Part shown: in pieces, positions 28,100-39,100 of the stretch | How the letters are laid out: every line of letters starts with the position of its first letter | How positions within the stretch are numbered: the stretch's first letter is position 1 | From: Chenopodium formosanum | Lineage: Eukaryota > Streptophyta > Magnoliopsida > Caryophyllales > Amaranthaceae | Direction: 5' to 3' | Assembly (NCBI GenBank): GCA_024500155.1 | Contig: CM044879.1 | Span: 8,447,501-8,511,500 of the forward strand | Length of the DNA stretch: 64,000 nt | The notes under the pieces: generated by a model | What the model was told of the DNA's origin: nothing | The model's database searches: none | The model's input: only the letters and a program-made list of their open reading frames with translations | Position numbers and translations under genes: made by a program

Positions 28100-30262
28100 T
28101 ACAATTATTTGTTTGCAGTCTTTACAACAATTATATATAGCAACAAAGTATTACTCCAACCACCGGGGTTAGGATCCAAGATGGTCTATGCGGCTTTATT
28201 ACAAAGGTTAATTAAGTATAAGGAATAGACACAGGTTTGAATATTTTCTCACTAAGATCCTTTTCATGCTATTTATTTTTTTCAAAATGTTTCATACCTT
28301 GAACATTTTCCTTGAACAGGTCAGTTTGGACTAATTTCTCGTAGCATTCAAGTATTGTAGTTATGCCTCGAACTGATGAATCACCAATCTTGCTAAGGGA
28401 ATGTTGTGAAGAAAGACATAATATCAATGATACTACTTCTTATTATGCACTCGAGTTACTTCTTCAAGTGGATGCAAACTTCATCAAGGCATGTGTTTGG
28501 CTGTGCACAAAGATAACGCAGTTTGTATATCAAAATATCATTACTATAGTAAATCAGTTGATGAGTACAGATTTTGCAAGGATCAAAGTACTCAAGAAGC
28601 AGGTTTATTGTTATAGTTCTGACTTTTTGCTTCAAAAGTTTCAGAAATAAAAAAGAAACCTTTCAGAAAGAACATATATAGAAAATCATGATTTTGCAGT
28701 TGCTGTAAGGTCTATAACATGATATAAATGTGCTAAGTAGTTGCTTACTGTAAGCCAATCATACTAACTTTAAGTACTAAGTTTAAGATTTAGCTAGGTT
28801 TCATCTCATGAATTCATTTTCTAAATATGCCCTATTGAGGGCTTACACAATAAAAGTAATGCATTGCGCCAACTCTCTGAAAGTATCTTAATTGAACCAT
28901 TACTCAAGATACTTTGTTGGAGCAATGTAGATGGAAATGATAAGCCTCCCTCACAACATATTTTTGTGGTCTTTCTCATCCAAAGTACAAATGAAAAATG
29001 TATTTAACCAGTACACCCATTTCACTGGACTACATATGTCCATTTCTTGAGGTAATTGGTAATACGTAGTAATTTATTAGTTATTTTTCATGAAACGTCC
29101 CATAAGGATGTCCAAAATGACAGAGGCACTTCCAACTATGCCTTTTGATAGAATGGTAATGAAAATATAGGAAGATAGCCAATTTTGGGGGTGAAAATAA
29201 ATGCGTTACCATAATGGGCATGAACATCCATATGATCACATACTTTTCACTCAAGTCATGGCCATATACCACAGGAGCCATCTGGTGCAAATAAGGAACA
29301 ATAAATATTACTGATCTAAAAAAATATACACCCAAGACAACCAAAAGTTTTTAGGAAGGCAAGAACTTCATCAGAAGCAGAAAAGCATGAGTGGCCTTGT
29401 ATCATGCAATGTGGGAGGCGGCATTGAAAGCTTGCATTGTAATATCGCATGGCCAAATTACTAGTAAAATGTCCTTTGACAGTGAGCAAGTTTCGATGAA
29501 CTGTAAATTAGCAGATCATAAACCAACTGTCAAAAAGAATTTTCCCAGTAATTTGTCCATGCATCTGAAAAATTAAAACTCACTTTTGAAGCAAGAAATT
29601 AGATTATTAGACTATATAAAAGAGGTGCAGAGTTATGACCCTTTTGAGCATTTGTTGTCATGGAGAAAGGATATCCTGCATTAAACAATTTATGGCTTCT
29701 TTTCACAAAAAAGCAATATTTCAGGTACATCCTGTATCTACATTGTACAAGAATTATCAACCTAAAGTTAACTAAGTCTTTGATCAAAATGAGGCAAGTA
29801 CGCAACCTGCACAGCTCTTATCACCCTGATGATCTTATTATAGAATCAGGACAAGACTCTACATTTACATCAGCTGATTAATTAGCTATGTAGGTTGCCA
29901 TCAAAGCCTTCCTTAACAATCTGGCTGCAGGAAAATGAATCAGTTCTATGAATACTTTTGTCAATTACAAAAATACACCTATTATGAATTTTATGATATT
30001 TTCCTTGATCTGGTGTGTTCAACGACCTGCCTTCTTAGGCGCACGCACATTGATGTACATAGTCATGAATCAGAAAATAGAGAAAAGCAATGAATAAAAA
30101 GATAATTTAAAAATGTCAGTCTGTTGCAAAAACCATATCTAAATTTTAAAAGGGGATATTGTAACAGAAGATTCTGACCTTTTCAGGCTTTCTGCATAAT
30201 CCTGTAGTGGAAGAATCAGAAACAAAAGTCCATAGATAACAAAAGGACCTAGACTGTCCCAA

Positions 30263-30292
30263 GCATATGCTGTACCTTGCTTTGGCATATCC
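30263..30292. promoter_or_regulatory. Orphan P1BS pair
   Basis: GCATATGC (30263-30270) and GCATATCC (30285-30292) have nearly the same spacing and neighbouring bases as the pair at 31904-31931 in front of copy D. No miR399-like hairpin follows within several hundred bases. Confidence 0.55.
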
Positions 30293-31686
30293 AAATGAAA
30301 CTCTGATTCAGTAAACAAATTTTCAATTTTTGTGACTCGAATTAGGATCCCTAATGAAATGGAATTCTATACCCATTTCCAGAGAGAAAATTTCCTTTCA
30401 TTTAACAACATAAAGTCTACGTTAACCAATACTAAGCACACTTTAAGGTCATATATGTGTAACATATACCATAAAGTTTCATATTCCCTTAACATGTTAT
30501 TTAATTGTTATGTGAGACTCAGCTTATTGCTTAAAGTTGAGGACTTGTAAGAGGTATCAAGTTGAATCCCCTATGCTATACGGCCAATACTCCAACCAAA
30601 CCACAGAAAAGAATTTAACTTGAGTCTCACTGCTATTCACTCATTGAAGTAATTAACTTAGCTTTATGATGGCACTTTGTTAGATAACGAATAAGAATAA
30701 TAATGAAGATTATCTATAAAATGTATAAGGGAGAAAAAAGGTTCTAAATATTGTTAGCCCTATGCAAGCTTTGTAAACACCCATCTTTCCATGATGGATG
30801 GAAGTTACATTACATAATCAAATTTCAAACAAAATCCCTTAAAGTACCGCAATCTTTGAAAAGTACTTTAACCTTACAATTTGACGACCCTTGCATATGC
30901 AGCTCTTGCCCTTCAAAAGCCAGAAGTAGTAATTTCGGCGAAGGACTACTGTAAAGGCATCTGCCTCCAGCCCTACATATCCATTATAAAGTAACCATTA
31001 GTCCTAGCATAAGTAGATCCAATGGCATGTTCTATTATGCCCAAAATTTGTCCAGCTATACTTCATTTTCCAAAGGGAAAAAAAAAAACTTGAATCTTTT
31101 TCTCTCCTTTTAGTTCCTAATTTAGAAAGGCTGACCTTTAAGACAGCATGGATTTTTTTAATTCTGAAGTTATTATAATAGATTACCAGGCTAAAAGAAA
31201 TCAGAACTATCCAATTGAAATAATTATGAAAAATCATCATGCCACATTGTATATAATTTATTAAAGTTACTAAGGCAGTATCAAATATCATTATTTTCCT
31301 TGTTTCTGAGATTCTGATTTACAAAATCAAGCTTACCTGTTATAATAACCAGTAGGATTAAGATCACATTTCAGATAGACTTTCGTTAAATTAAGCTAGT
31401 TTTTATCACTCTTGCCTCAGTATATACTTAAAGACCAATCTATTGCTAGTTGTGGAACACAGGTTAAACAATGAAATAATACTTCCTCCAAGCTGGTTCT
31501 CTTCAGTTACAAGTTACAACATGTACTTTATCAGATTGCATTGAAACAATTCAACAACATCATAAGGTCAAAGTTTGTAAAATTTGATTCCTAAAGAGCA
31601 CATGTTGCAACTAAAATGAAACGAAAACAGTTCTATACTTCATTAATGTACATATGTGCAGATATGTACATACGAAATAGTTTTGA

Positions 31687-31747
31687 ATGTACATTAATGA
31701 AGTTGTATCATCCCTCAAGTAATTGATACAACTTCATTAATGTACAT
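31687..31747. repeat. Perfect 24-bp inverted repeat with partial direct copy
   Basis: Arms 31687-31710 and 31724-31747 are exact reverse complements around a 13-bp loop. The segment CTTCATTAATGTACATATG at about 31638 repeats at 31732 as a direct copy, so a short unit was duplicated in both orientations. Confidence 0.85.
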
Positions 31748-31903
31748 ATGTGCAGATATCATAGAGCTTGAACCTTAATCGAGATGGAGATGGGTCAAAT
31801 TATTTTTTAGCTTATATTACGAAGATGGAGATCGGTCCTTGGTGAATACTAGGACAGTTTTGGGACCATAATTCCAAAGGTAAAAGTACTCATGTTGTGC
31901 TAA

Positions 31904-31965
31904 GCATATGCTACCCTTTTACGGCATATCCAATCTAGAGTCAAATTGATTTTAGCATATATAAT
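31904..31965 (+). promoter_or_regulatory. P1BS pair and TATA box of MIR399 copy D
   Basis: GCATATGC (31904-31911) and GCATATCC (31924-31931), followed by TATATAA at 31959-31965. The hairpin starts 127 bp after the first P1BS. A double P1BS suggests strong PHR1 control. Confidence 0.72.
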
Positions 31966-32030
31966 GATTTTCAAGGTTATCTGACAAGAAACATAGGGTC
32001 CTAGAAGAAAATTTTTGATGCTATAGGCCA

Positions 32031-32121
32031 GGTGAATAACAGAGCGATTCTCCTTGGGCATACAGACAATGCGACTGCATAAAATCTGCATGCCAAAGGA
32101 GAATTGCCCTGCTATTCATCA
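32031..32121 (+). ncRNA. MIR399: MIR399 precursor hairpin, copy D
   Basis: The 5' arm GGTGAATAACAGAGCG...CTCCTTGGGCAT pairs with the 3' arm ATGCCAAAGGAG...GCTATTCATC. The mature sequence at 32091-32111 begins TGCCAAAGGAGA and ends ATTGCCCTG, one base different from copies A-C and a known miR399 variant form. The star arm has a G where the other copies have T (TTGGGCA), giving an extra bulge. Confidence 0.92.
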
Positions 32122-32863
32122 GCATTGTCATTCCCTCTATCTATGTGAAAAGGAAGCAATTTATCATTTCTTTTTTTATTACTTCTCTTATGTTTATGTT
32201 TTTTGTTCCTTTTGATAGGCATCTCTAATATATTTTGCAGTACTTGTATCATTTAAGGAACTACAGCTTTGCAATTGCAGCTTGCGAGTTAAGCTATTCC
32301 CTTGGAGCAAGAGGTTAATATCCTTTATGCTAACATTTGGAAAACTTTCAAGACTGAGCCTTCATGATACATATACTGCAAATAATGTTCTGCTAACAAT
32401 CATATTTGCACAATTTTGCAGCTTTTAATTGAAACAGACTACAGTAAATGTCACCAATTATTTTTTATGAAGTAGTTTTATAATGGTACGTACATATGTA
32501 TAGTGATCATGAATACCTTAAGGGCCAAAACGGATGAGCCAATAATTGTACAGTAAACTACAATAAATTTTTTTACATAGGTGGTAAGAAACCAATGTAA
32601 TCATTTTATTTTAGCCATGTAATTGAGACATTTAATCCAAATTATGTCCTAAATAGATTTTCAAGAAAACCTTACTAATTTTATTCTTGTTTTCCTAACG
32701 CGAAAAGCCAATAACTATTTGGATATCATAGAGGAAGGTTTTTTAGCAGATTTGATTCCAAGGACTTGCCAGATAGCAAAAATATAAAGCATAAACAGAT
32801 AGAAGCGGCCCACGACAGCTCAAAATATAGGATAATGCTTGAAATATTCCAAAAGAAGTCTTA

Positions 32864-32900
32864 GCATATGATCAAGAACTGCTGTATAAAACTATAAATA
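32864..32900 (+). promoter_or_regulatory. Degenerate P1BS and TATA box of MIR399 copy E
   Basis: GCATATGA at 32864-32871 differs from GNATATNC in its last base. A good TATA box, TATAAATA, lies at 32893-32900. The hairpin begins about 97 bp after the degenerate site. Confidence 0.55.
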
Positions 32901-32964
32901 GCAGTTTTTTGAAATTTGAAGTGATCAAGTAAATAATAAGGCATTCAAGGATAACAATAGAGGG

Positions 32965-33100
32965 GAATAACAGGGTATTTCTCCTTTGGCAGAAAAAACA
33001 AAAAAAAAAAAAATAAATAAAAAATTAAAAAAAAAAAAAAAAAAAAAAAAACAGAAAACGAAACGCATCTTTCTGCCAAGGGAGACTTGCCCAGCCATTC
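32965..33100 (+). ncRNA. MIR399: Divergent MIR399 precursor hairpin, copy E, with A-rich loop
   Basis: The 5' arm GAATAACAGGG...CTCCTTTGGCAG pairs with the 3' arm CTGCCAAGGGAG...GCCATTC. The predicted mature sequence at 33074-33094 begins TGCCAAGGGAGA and ends CTTGCCCAG: position 7 is G instead of A and the penultimate base also changes. The loop has grown to about 75 bp and is nearly all A (33000-33050). Pairing in the miRNA region remains good through G:U pairs, so it may still be processed. Confidence 0.78.
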
Positions 33101-34273
33101 AATTGCTCTATCACTTAACAACCTACATAGGCATATGAAATCAGATCACACACTTAACACTTCTTCCTACATTAAAATTCTTTTTTCTTTTCTTTTGTTT
33201 TAGTGTAGTACATCTTGTTATGATTGACAGAAACTAGCATTTGCAGGAAATTTTCCCATTGTGCAGGACACTTCAGTAAGACGATTACAGAAATAAGTGT
33301 GCTTACACAACTACGCTTACGCAAGGTAAGTTATTATATATTATTCCGTTATACAGTAATACCTGTCTTTCATAACATACCTAAAATGATTGCAAGTGAT
33401 TGAATTGCAGTACATTGAAACATTTGAACATTGAAGATGTGATTCGGCCAGACACATTTACTGTTTTCACTCTTACTGTCATACATATGAGCAATTTGTT
33501 TAACCAACTAATCCGTAAAATGCACCACACAAGTATGGCACTAAAAATTAGCCATGGATAATGTTTTAACACCTACATTATTATACAGGAGTAACAGGAC
33601 AAGATAAATGATATCATTAGCCTTGTCCTGTTAATGATTTTAAATGAATTTATTTTTTTCAATTTTTACTCCAGAAAAAAATTGGTCTTTTAACTTGTAA
33701 GCACCTTAAGTTAAATATTTTTAATACAAAATTTATTCAACTTTGTTAATAGTATCTAGACTATCTACTGAAGTTTAAGACAATTATTTTGTAACATTAA
33801 ACAAGTCATTATCACAAATAAAATAATAAAATAACAATACTTAAAAACAATTTCTGCAAAATTTACCGTACGTTGTGCAGTGACATGGTTCCACCGTTCC
33901 GGTGCTCGTCCGACCAATCTGAAGTGGAGTGTAAAATTAAAAGGGGAGTAAGCGAGTAACATTTTAAGTAAATTATCATCTCCAATTTTTTGCACTTGAT
34001 TTTTACCCTCTTCAAATTTATGAGAAGTAAAATCATAAAATTAGAAATTTGAATTTAGAAAAAAAATATATATAATAAACATCTCCCGCGCTTTTTACCC
34101 GCGCACCCTAGACTAGAAATATAAAAACTCACCTTCTCCCTCCCACCTTCCCTTCTACCGCCTCCACAGTCTTTCTTACCTCTTCTCTCAATCGGCAGCC
34201 ACACGACAACTCGGCTTCAGCGACAACAAACTAGACGTAGCACGATTGCAGCCACATCATTCATCAACAAAGG
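33101..34273. other. Non-coding stretch and 5' leader before the TTF zinc-finger gene
   Basis: No gene to about 34100. A 12-bp inverted repeat (TAACAGGACAAG/CTTGTCCTGTTA) lies at 33592-33633. About 34120-34273 is a CT-rich leader ending CAACAAAG|GTACAT, a likely untranslated first exon of the next gene. Confidence 0.45.
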
Positions 34274-34377
34274 TACATTTTCGGTTTTAACTTTTTTTTG
34301 TAAAAATATGTTTTAATTGAAGTTCTTAAATAAAGATTTGGGTTATTGTAAATGTCTAATTGAATATAAATTTCAGA

Positions 34378-35058
34378 ATGAAGGGAACAAAAGAAAGGAA
34401 AATTTCAAGTTTCTTTTCAAAGAGAATACATATAGATGCTTCTAGTCCAAATCCTCCTTCATCTACTGATTTGTCAATCTGTACTTTACATCAAAAATCT
34501 GAAGATTCTATTAGTAACAATCAAGATGGTAAAATTATTGAAGTTGGAGCTCATTCGAATCCTCGGATTGAGAAGGAAAGATTAAGTGAATCCGATGTTA
34601 TAAATCTACCAGAAGACCCCGGAAAAAGGAGAAAGATGGTTGATTTTCATCCCGATGACAGAGATATAGTTCGGAGGGAATATATTCGAAGAAAGCCATA
34701 TCAGCCTGAAATGCATGACTTTCCTCAAAGACCTTTTGGGAACAAAATGCGTCGATTTAGCTCTAAATGGTTTGATAAGTATAAATCTTGGCTCGAGTAT
34801 AGTGTTGAAAAGGATGCGGCGTTTTGTTTAGTTTGCTATCTATTCAAGAATCATAGCGCGGTAGGAGGGGATGCTTTTGTCAATAAGGGGTTCAGATATT
34901 GGAACAGAGTTGATGCATTTGATAGACATGTAGGTGGACATACGAGTGCTCATAATAAAGCTTTGGGGGATCTCAATGAGTTTCGGAACAAAAAGGGTTC
35001 TATATCAAGATATTGTGCAAGCAACGAAAAATCTACAAAAGATCCAATTGATGAATGA
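34378..35058 (+). CDS. TTF-type zinc-finger protein, truncated hAT (ZMYM1-like) transposase
   Basis: 226 residues from the ATG at 34378, just after an acceptor TTTCAG. An upstream leader exon with donor AAAG|GTACAT at 34274 makes a spliced 5' UTR. The start MKGTKERKISSFFSKR is the usual N-terminus of plant 'zinc finger MYM-type 1-like' hAT transposases. The middle has a TTF zinc finger with RRFSSKWFDKYKSWLEYS, AAFCLVCYLF, GFRYWNRVDAF and HVGGHTSAHNKA. Full-length relatives continue with DUF4371 and a hAT dimerisation domain, but here the frame stops soon after the zinc finger (KSTKDPIDE) and no later domain is visible downstream. It is either a decayed element or a gene retaining only the DNA-binding part. 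The frame has no internal stop. Confidence 0.7.
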   Translation: MKGTKERKISSFFSKRIHIDASSPNPPSSTDLSICTLHQKSEDSISNNQDGKIIEVGAHSNPRIEKERLSESDVINLPEDPGKRRKMVDFHPDDRDIVRREYIRRKPYQPEMHDFPQRPFGNKMRRFSSKWFDKYKSWLEYSVEKDAAFCLVCYLFKNHSAVGGDAFVNKGFRYWNRVDAFDRHVGGHTSAHNKALGDLNEFRNKKGSISRYCASNEKSTKDPIDE

Positions 35059-36137
35059 AATTGGTATTTTATGAAAGTCATTATGTTTTTCAGGAGGCAT
35101 GGCAGTGGCATTTCTCACATTTTCAACAATTTTATTTGGAAATTTTTCGAATTGGCTTTGTTATACAATAAAAAAGAATTTGAAAATCGATTTTTGATTG
35201 AGATTAAGTAATTGAGATTAAGCAAAGGATTACTGATTTCATTTGTATGTCTTGGCTTAATGACTTGCTTCTTTTGGCGTCAGAAACTGCTTTTGTTTGC
35301 TGAATTTTATGTTATGAATTTAATGTGTTGCTTTGTTATACATCATAATTCAACTTGAGAATTATATTGATGATATTTCTAATTATGAGAGATTAAGGAA
35401 GATGAAGAACCTTAAAAAGGTTTTGATAAGACTTGTTTAGAAAAAGAGCATGAAACATGAACCAGACCATATAAACATGATTGATACTAAACATATCAAG
35501 AGCAGCAATGACAATAACAGCAGATAAGATTTGTGGTAGTAAAATGTTACCATTACATTGCTGTGTATATATCAAGCTCCTTGAACTTCGCTCAGTCGTT
35601 CTCTACGATACCTCCCACACCAGCAACTAACAATGAATGTATCAGAACCTCGTTTTTTGTTATCGAAACTGCCAATCAATTCAACAGACCTCAATATATT
35701 TTACAATCCCAGTCTTGGTTTGTGAGTGAGTTTGATGAATAAACTTGAATAACGAGATGAGAATCATTACCTAACTAAATAAATTCCCAAGGTAAAAATA
35801 AATTTTTACTGTTCAGAAGCTTACGGGACTAACGGGAGTATAGCTCAAAGTAAGATTGTGTAGAAAACTAGAAGAGTAGAAGGGCAAACTTCCTTAGCAC
35901 CGAGTGCTCTGAGCTTCCTAGCTTACGCAATTGCTACTTGCAGATCGCACGTTTGCAACACAATACAATTAGAGAATGGGAAAGAAAAGCAGAAGGAAGG
36001 CTTTCCTGCACTGCTTCTAAGGCAAATTTCATTGCATCTGACTGGTAAATATTCCTAATCTTGGCAGCACGATACATGCCATATAAATATATACAGATAA
36101 ATAAGTTCTGACAATTACAAATATATACACTCTCAAG
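35059..36137. other. Intergenic, nothing recognised
   Basis: AT-rich sequence between the TTF gene and the 3' end of SCC4. Some open frames of 60-70 codons lack any recognisable motif. The last part probably holds the SCC4 3' UTR. Confidence 0.5.
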
Positions 36138-39100
36138 CTAAATTTTCCTCTTCCCGCGTCTTCCAGAATCTAAGTCAACAAGCCGCGCAGATGAAGTTAC
36201 GGGCATTGATGAGGCCAGACCAATAGATTCTGGGATGTCAAGATCAACCTTCATAGACGAACTTGCCTTAGCACGTTTAGTATCAGATTTGGGAAGCTGG
36301 TGAACTTCAATTTTATCTTTGCTAATCTGCAAAAGTAAAACAAGAGCGAATGAACCTTCAGCTATTGTTTTAGTTAGTGAAGACCAAAAAATTTAAATCT
36401 TTCCTAAGCAACATAATGAAAGCTTACCAGCTCAATATGGTGAATAGATGCATAAGCATCTGCAAGTCTTTTATGCAGATCATCTATCTTTTTTCTATGG
36501 TACTCGGAATTCTCCAATTCATTTCCCCTCTCTCCCAGCTCCTGATACAGTGCTGCAGTTGCACAAATTAAAAAACTAAGAACCTCATTTGGCCAGTGAA
36601 ACAATCAACACATAATTAGAGGTTGACGATTAATACACAACAGGTGTTTCAATCACCTATTGATACACTGTATGGTGTTGTGGTCCATAGAATATTATAC
36701 ATCACCCACCATTCAACATCAACTAATTTGTTTATTTTAAAAACACATCAGAACCCCTAATGCAAGCAAAAACAGTCCTATTTTAATGTGTGCAGCTTAT
36801 GTTTACTTGCTTTGGGTGGTACAGTAAATCAAGCTGTGTGACAATGAAGTTCCAGCTATCCCTGTGACCTTAAGCTTCAGCAGGTCAGCAGAATGTGGCT
36901 TGATCAAGTGTACATAGTACTAGTTAAAAGCTTGCCTTTTCTGGCCTTAGTGCCATTTCTTGTATTCTGGTGGTTCATAATTAGAGCAAGCTTGGTGTTC
37001 AGGTGTATTCTATCTTTTGTGCTAGATTAATTTCAGGTGTCCATCTTTATTACACATGTATTAGTGAGCTGAACTTAGAGAGCTTTTTTGTTCTTATAAA
37101 AGTGAGACTAAAGCTCTAGACAAACCTGAGAGAACCGATAGTACCCAGATCTGAGTTGGGATATCATTAAGTTTCTTCGCCAATGTCAAAGCAGACCTCA
37201 AAATTTCTCTAGCTTGTGAAGTGTCATGAAGAGCAAGGGCCAAACTTCCAAGAATTGTTAGATACTGCGAAACCAGCTGAAGATTTCCCAGATTACTGTG
37301 AGTTATTTGCAATCCAGTAGCCAGACGTATCCTGCAGCACAGAAGCAAATTAGTGAGATTAATAAACCTCAAACAATTGCCAAAGCCATAAAAAGCAGAA
37401 TTGAATTATTGTTTTTTTTATTCTTTGAATCCCATATTTCTCTCTAATTACCAAAATCCCACATAAGATAACGTACAAAGAGGTAATTTCATAGATTAGG
37501 TTCACAATACGAAAAAAGAAAAGCTAAACTTCATTGCAAGACAGGCACAAGAAAGGCAATGTAAAATAGTAACTTTTGGCTAATTTAACCTGATCAAATG
37601 TTCAAGCTCGTCAGTCTTCACCTGCATCTCATTATGGCTGTTTGAATGTAGTCCACCGTCCACATTTGTAACATATGTTAACGGCCCAAAAAGGTATGAG
37701 TCTTACCATTTCACTCACATCTTTCACTGTAAAATCTTCAACTCTACTCTGATCACTAGTTACTATTTTACATGATTATCCACTGATCCTGATTATATAA
37801 TTATCGATTTCTGCCCAGCCTAGTGCCTCCTATCTCTAGCCATGCCACTTAATAAGTCCACATTACAATATTACATTGTCATGGATACTCAACTGTAAAA
37901 CATTGATCATACGTAAAACAATCATCCCCTACCTCCAAAATAGATTCTCCATTCAAATCATCAATTACTGTATTTCAAACCTGTTTAGGAATTGGTTCAC
38001 AATGAGAAAAGAAGACTATTTCAATAACATCAATGCAATCTCCTCAAACCTCCAACTCCCCCCCCCCCCCCATCCCCCCCCCCCCCCCCCCCCCCCCACC
38101 CAGCAGGCCTGCCTCTCCTAAATTATGGTTATCTTAAGGTTAGATAATTACTTCCATATTCCATACCTATATCCCTCACTAAACTCTTCGAGTCTTCGTA
38201 CCCAAGGTCCAATCATCATGGTTATTGTAGGCCATTATAACACCATAATAAGCAGTCAAATAAAACAAAAAATCTCATAATATTTCCTGTCTAGATAGCA
38301 ATGCCCCATCACTAACCAGTCGAAATCTCGCTGCAGCTACCTGTCCATGATTTCTAAAGGCTAGTCAAAAAATTCTCAACGCCACGGATGTGGTGTGCCA
38401 AAAGGTGTAAGAGCTAAGCTACATAAAATTGATAAGAAGTGCTCATTCTCATAAAAGTATAGCTATTCAAATGCCATTTAGAACGTAACCCACAATACTT
38501 GATGTGACTGTAGCAATCCAATTTAAGCAAAGGGTGGATCAAGATTCTAAATACATACCGTGCCTCCTGAAGATTGTGCTGCTTCATCAACAGAAGACCA
38601 TAACCAAACAGAACACTTGTTTTCTCTCGTGATCCAATGAAAGAATCCATCACCCTATAGACAGGCCCTATTAAATCAAGAGCCTGCCAGGAAACAAAAT
38701 TAATAAAGGTTGAGTTTTTTATGCACAATGTATTCAAATCACCAATGTTTCATTCTATTAAAAAATAAAATAACTTTATCTATGCCATGACAAAACTAAT
38801 TACCTGTGAAGAAGATTCTGCATCACCATTACAGATGTAAGAGACAGCAGCATACACTTGACACATAGCTTGAATTGACTTGCTCTCTGTCATCTGCAAA
38901 TGATTTCACAGTCAGGAGCACATAACAAAAATTTCTCTTTTGTTGTTCCAGTAAGAAAAAGACTAAGCTTATGTATATCATGACTTCAGATCTACCAAAA
39001 ACCAAAATTATTAAGCAAAGTACATACCTTTGCTGCTTCTACAAAATGGAAAGCCGCCTCATTGAAGCAGCCAACTGAGTGTGCATATTGTCCTCTTAGC

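Larger units (their letters stand above)
28100..31903. other. Non-coding stretch between MIR399 copies C and D
   Basis: No supported gene. About 28240-28345 matches 10790-10890 and 28462-28600 matches 9895-10060. An orphan P1BS pair lies at 30263-30292 with no hairpin after it. A perfect inverted repeat lies at 31687-31747. Short open frames (for example 28363-28650) lack recognisable domains and overlap duplicated non-coding DNA. Confidence 0.5.

Noticed and set aside
28363..28650. 95-codon open frame downstream of MIR399 copy C
   Set aside because: Part of it is a diverged duplicate of non-coding 9895-10060, where the frame is broken; no domain is visible.
30263..30600. A sixth MIR399 gene after the orphan P1BS pair
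   Set aside because: No TGCCAAAGG-like sequence or hairpin follows; only the promoter-like part is there.
37876..38121. Pro-rich 81-codon open frame
   Set aside because: Created by a poly(C) tract inside an SCC4 intron.
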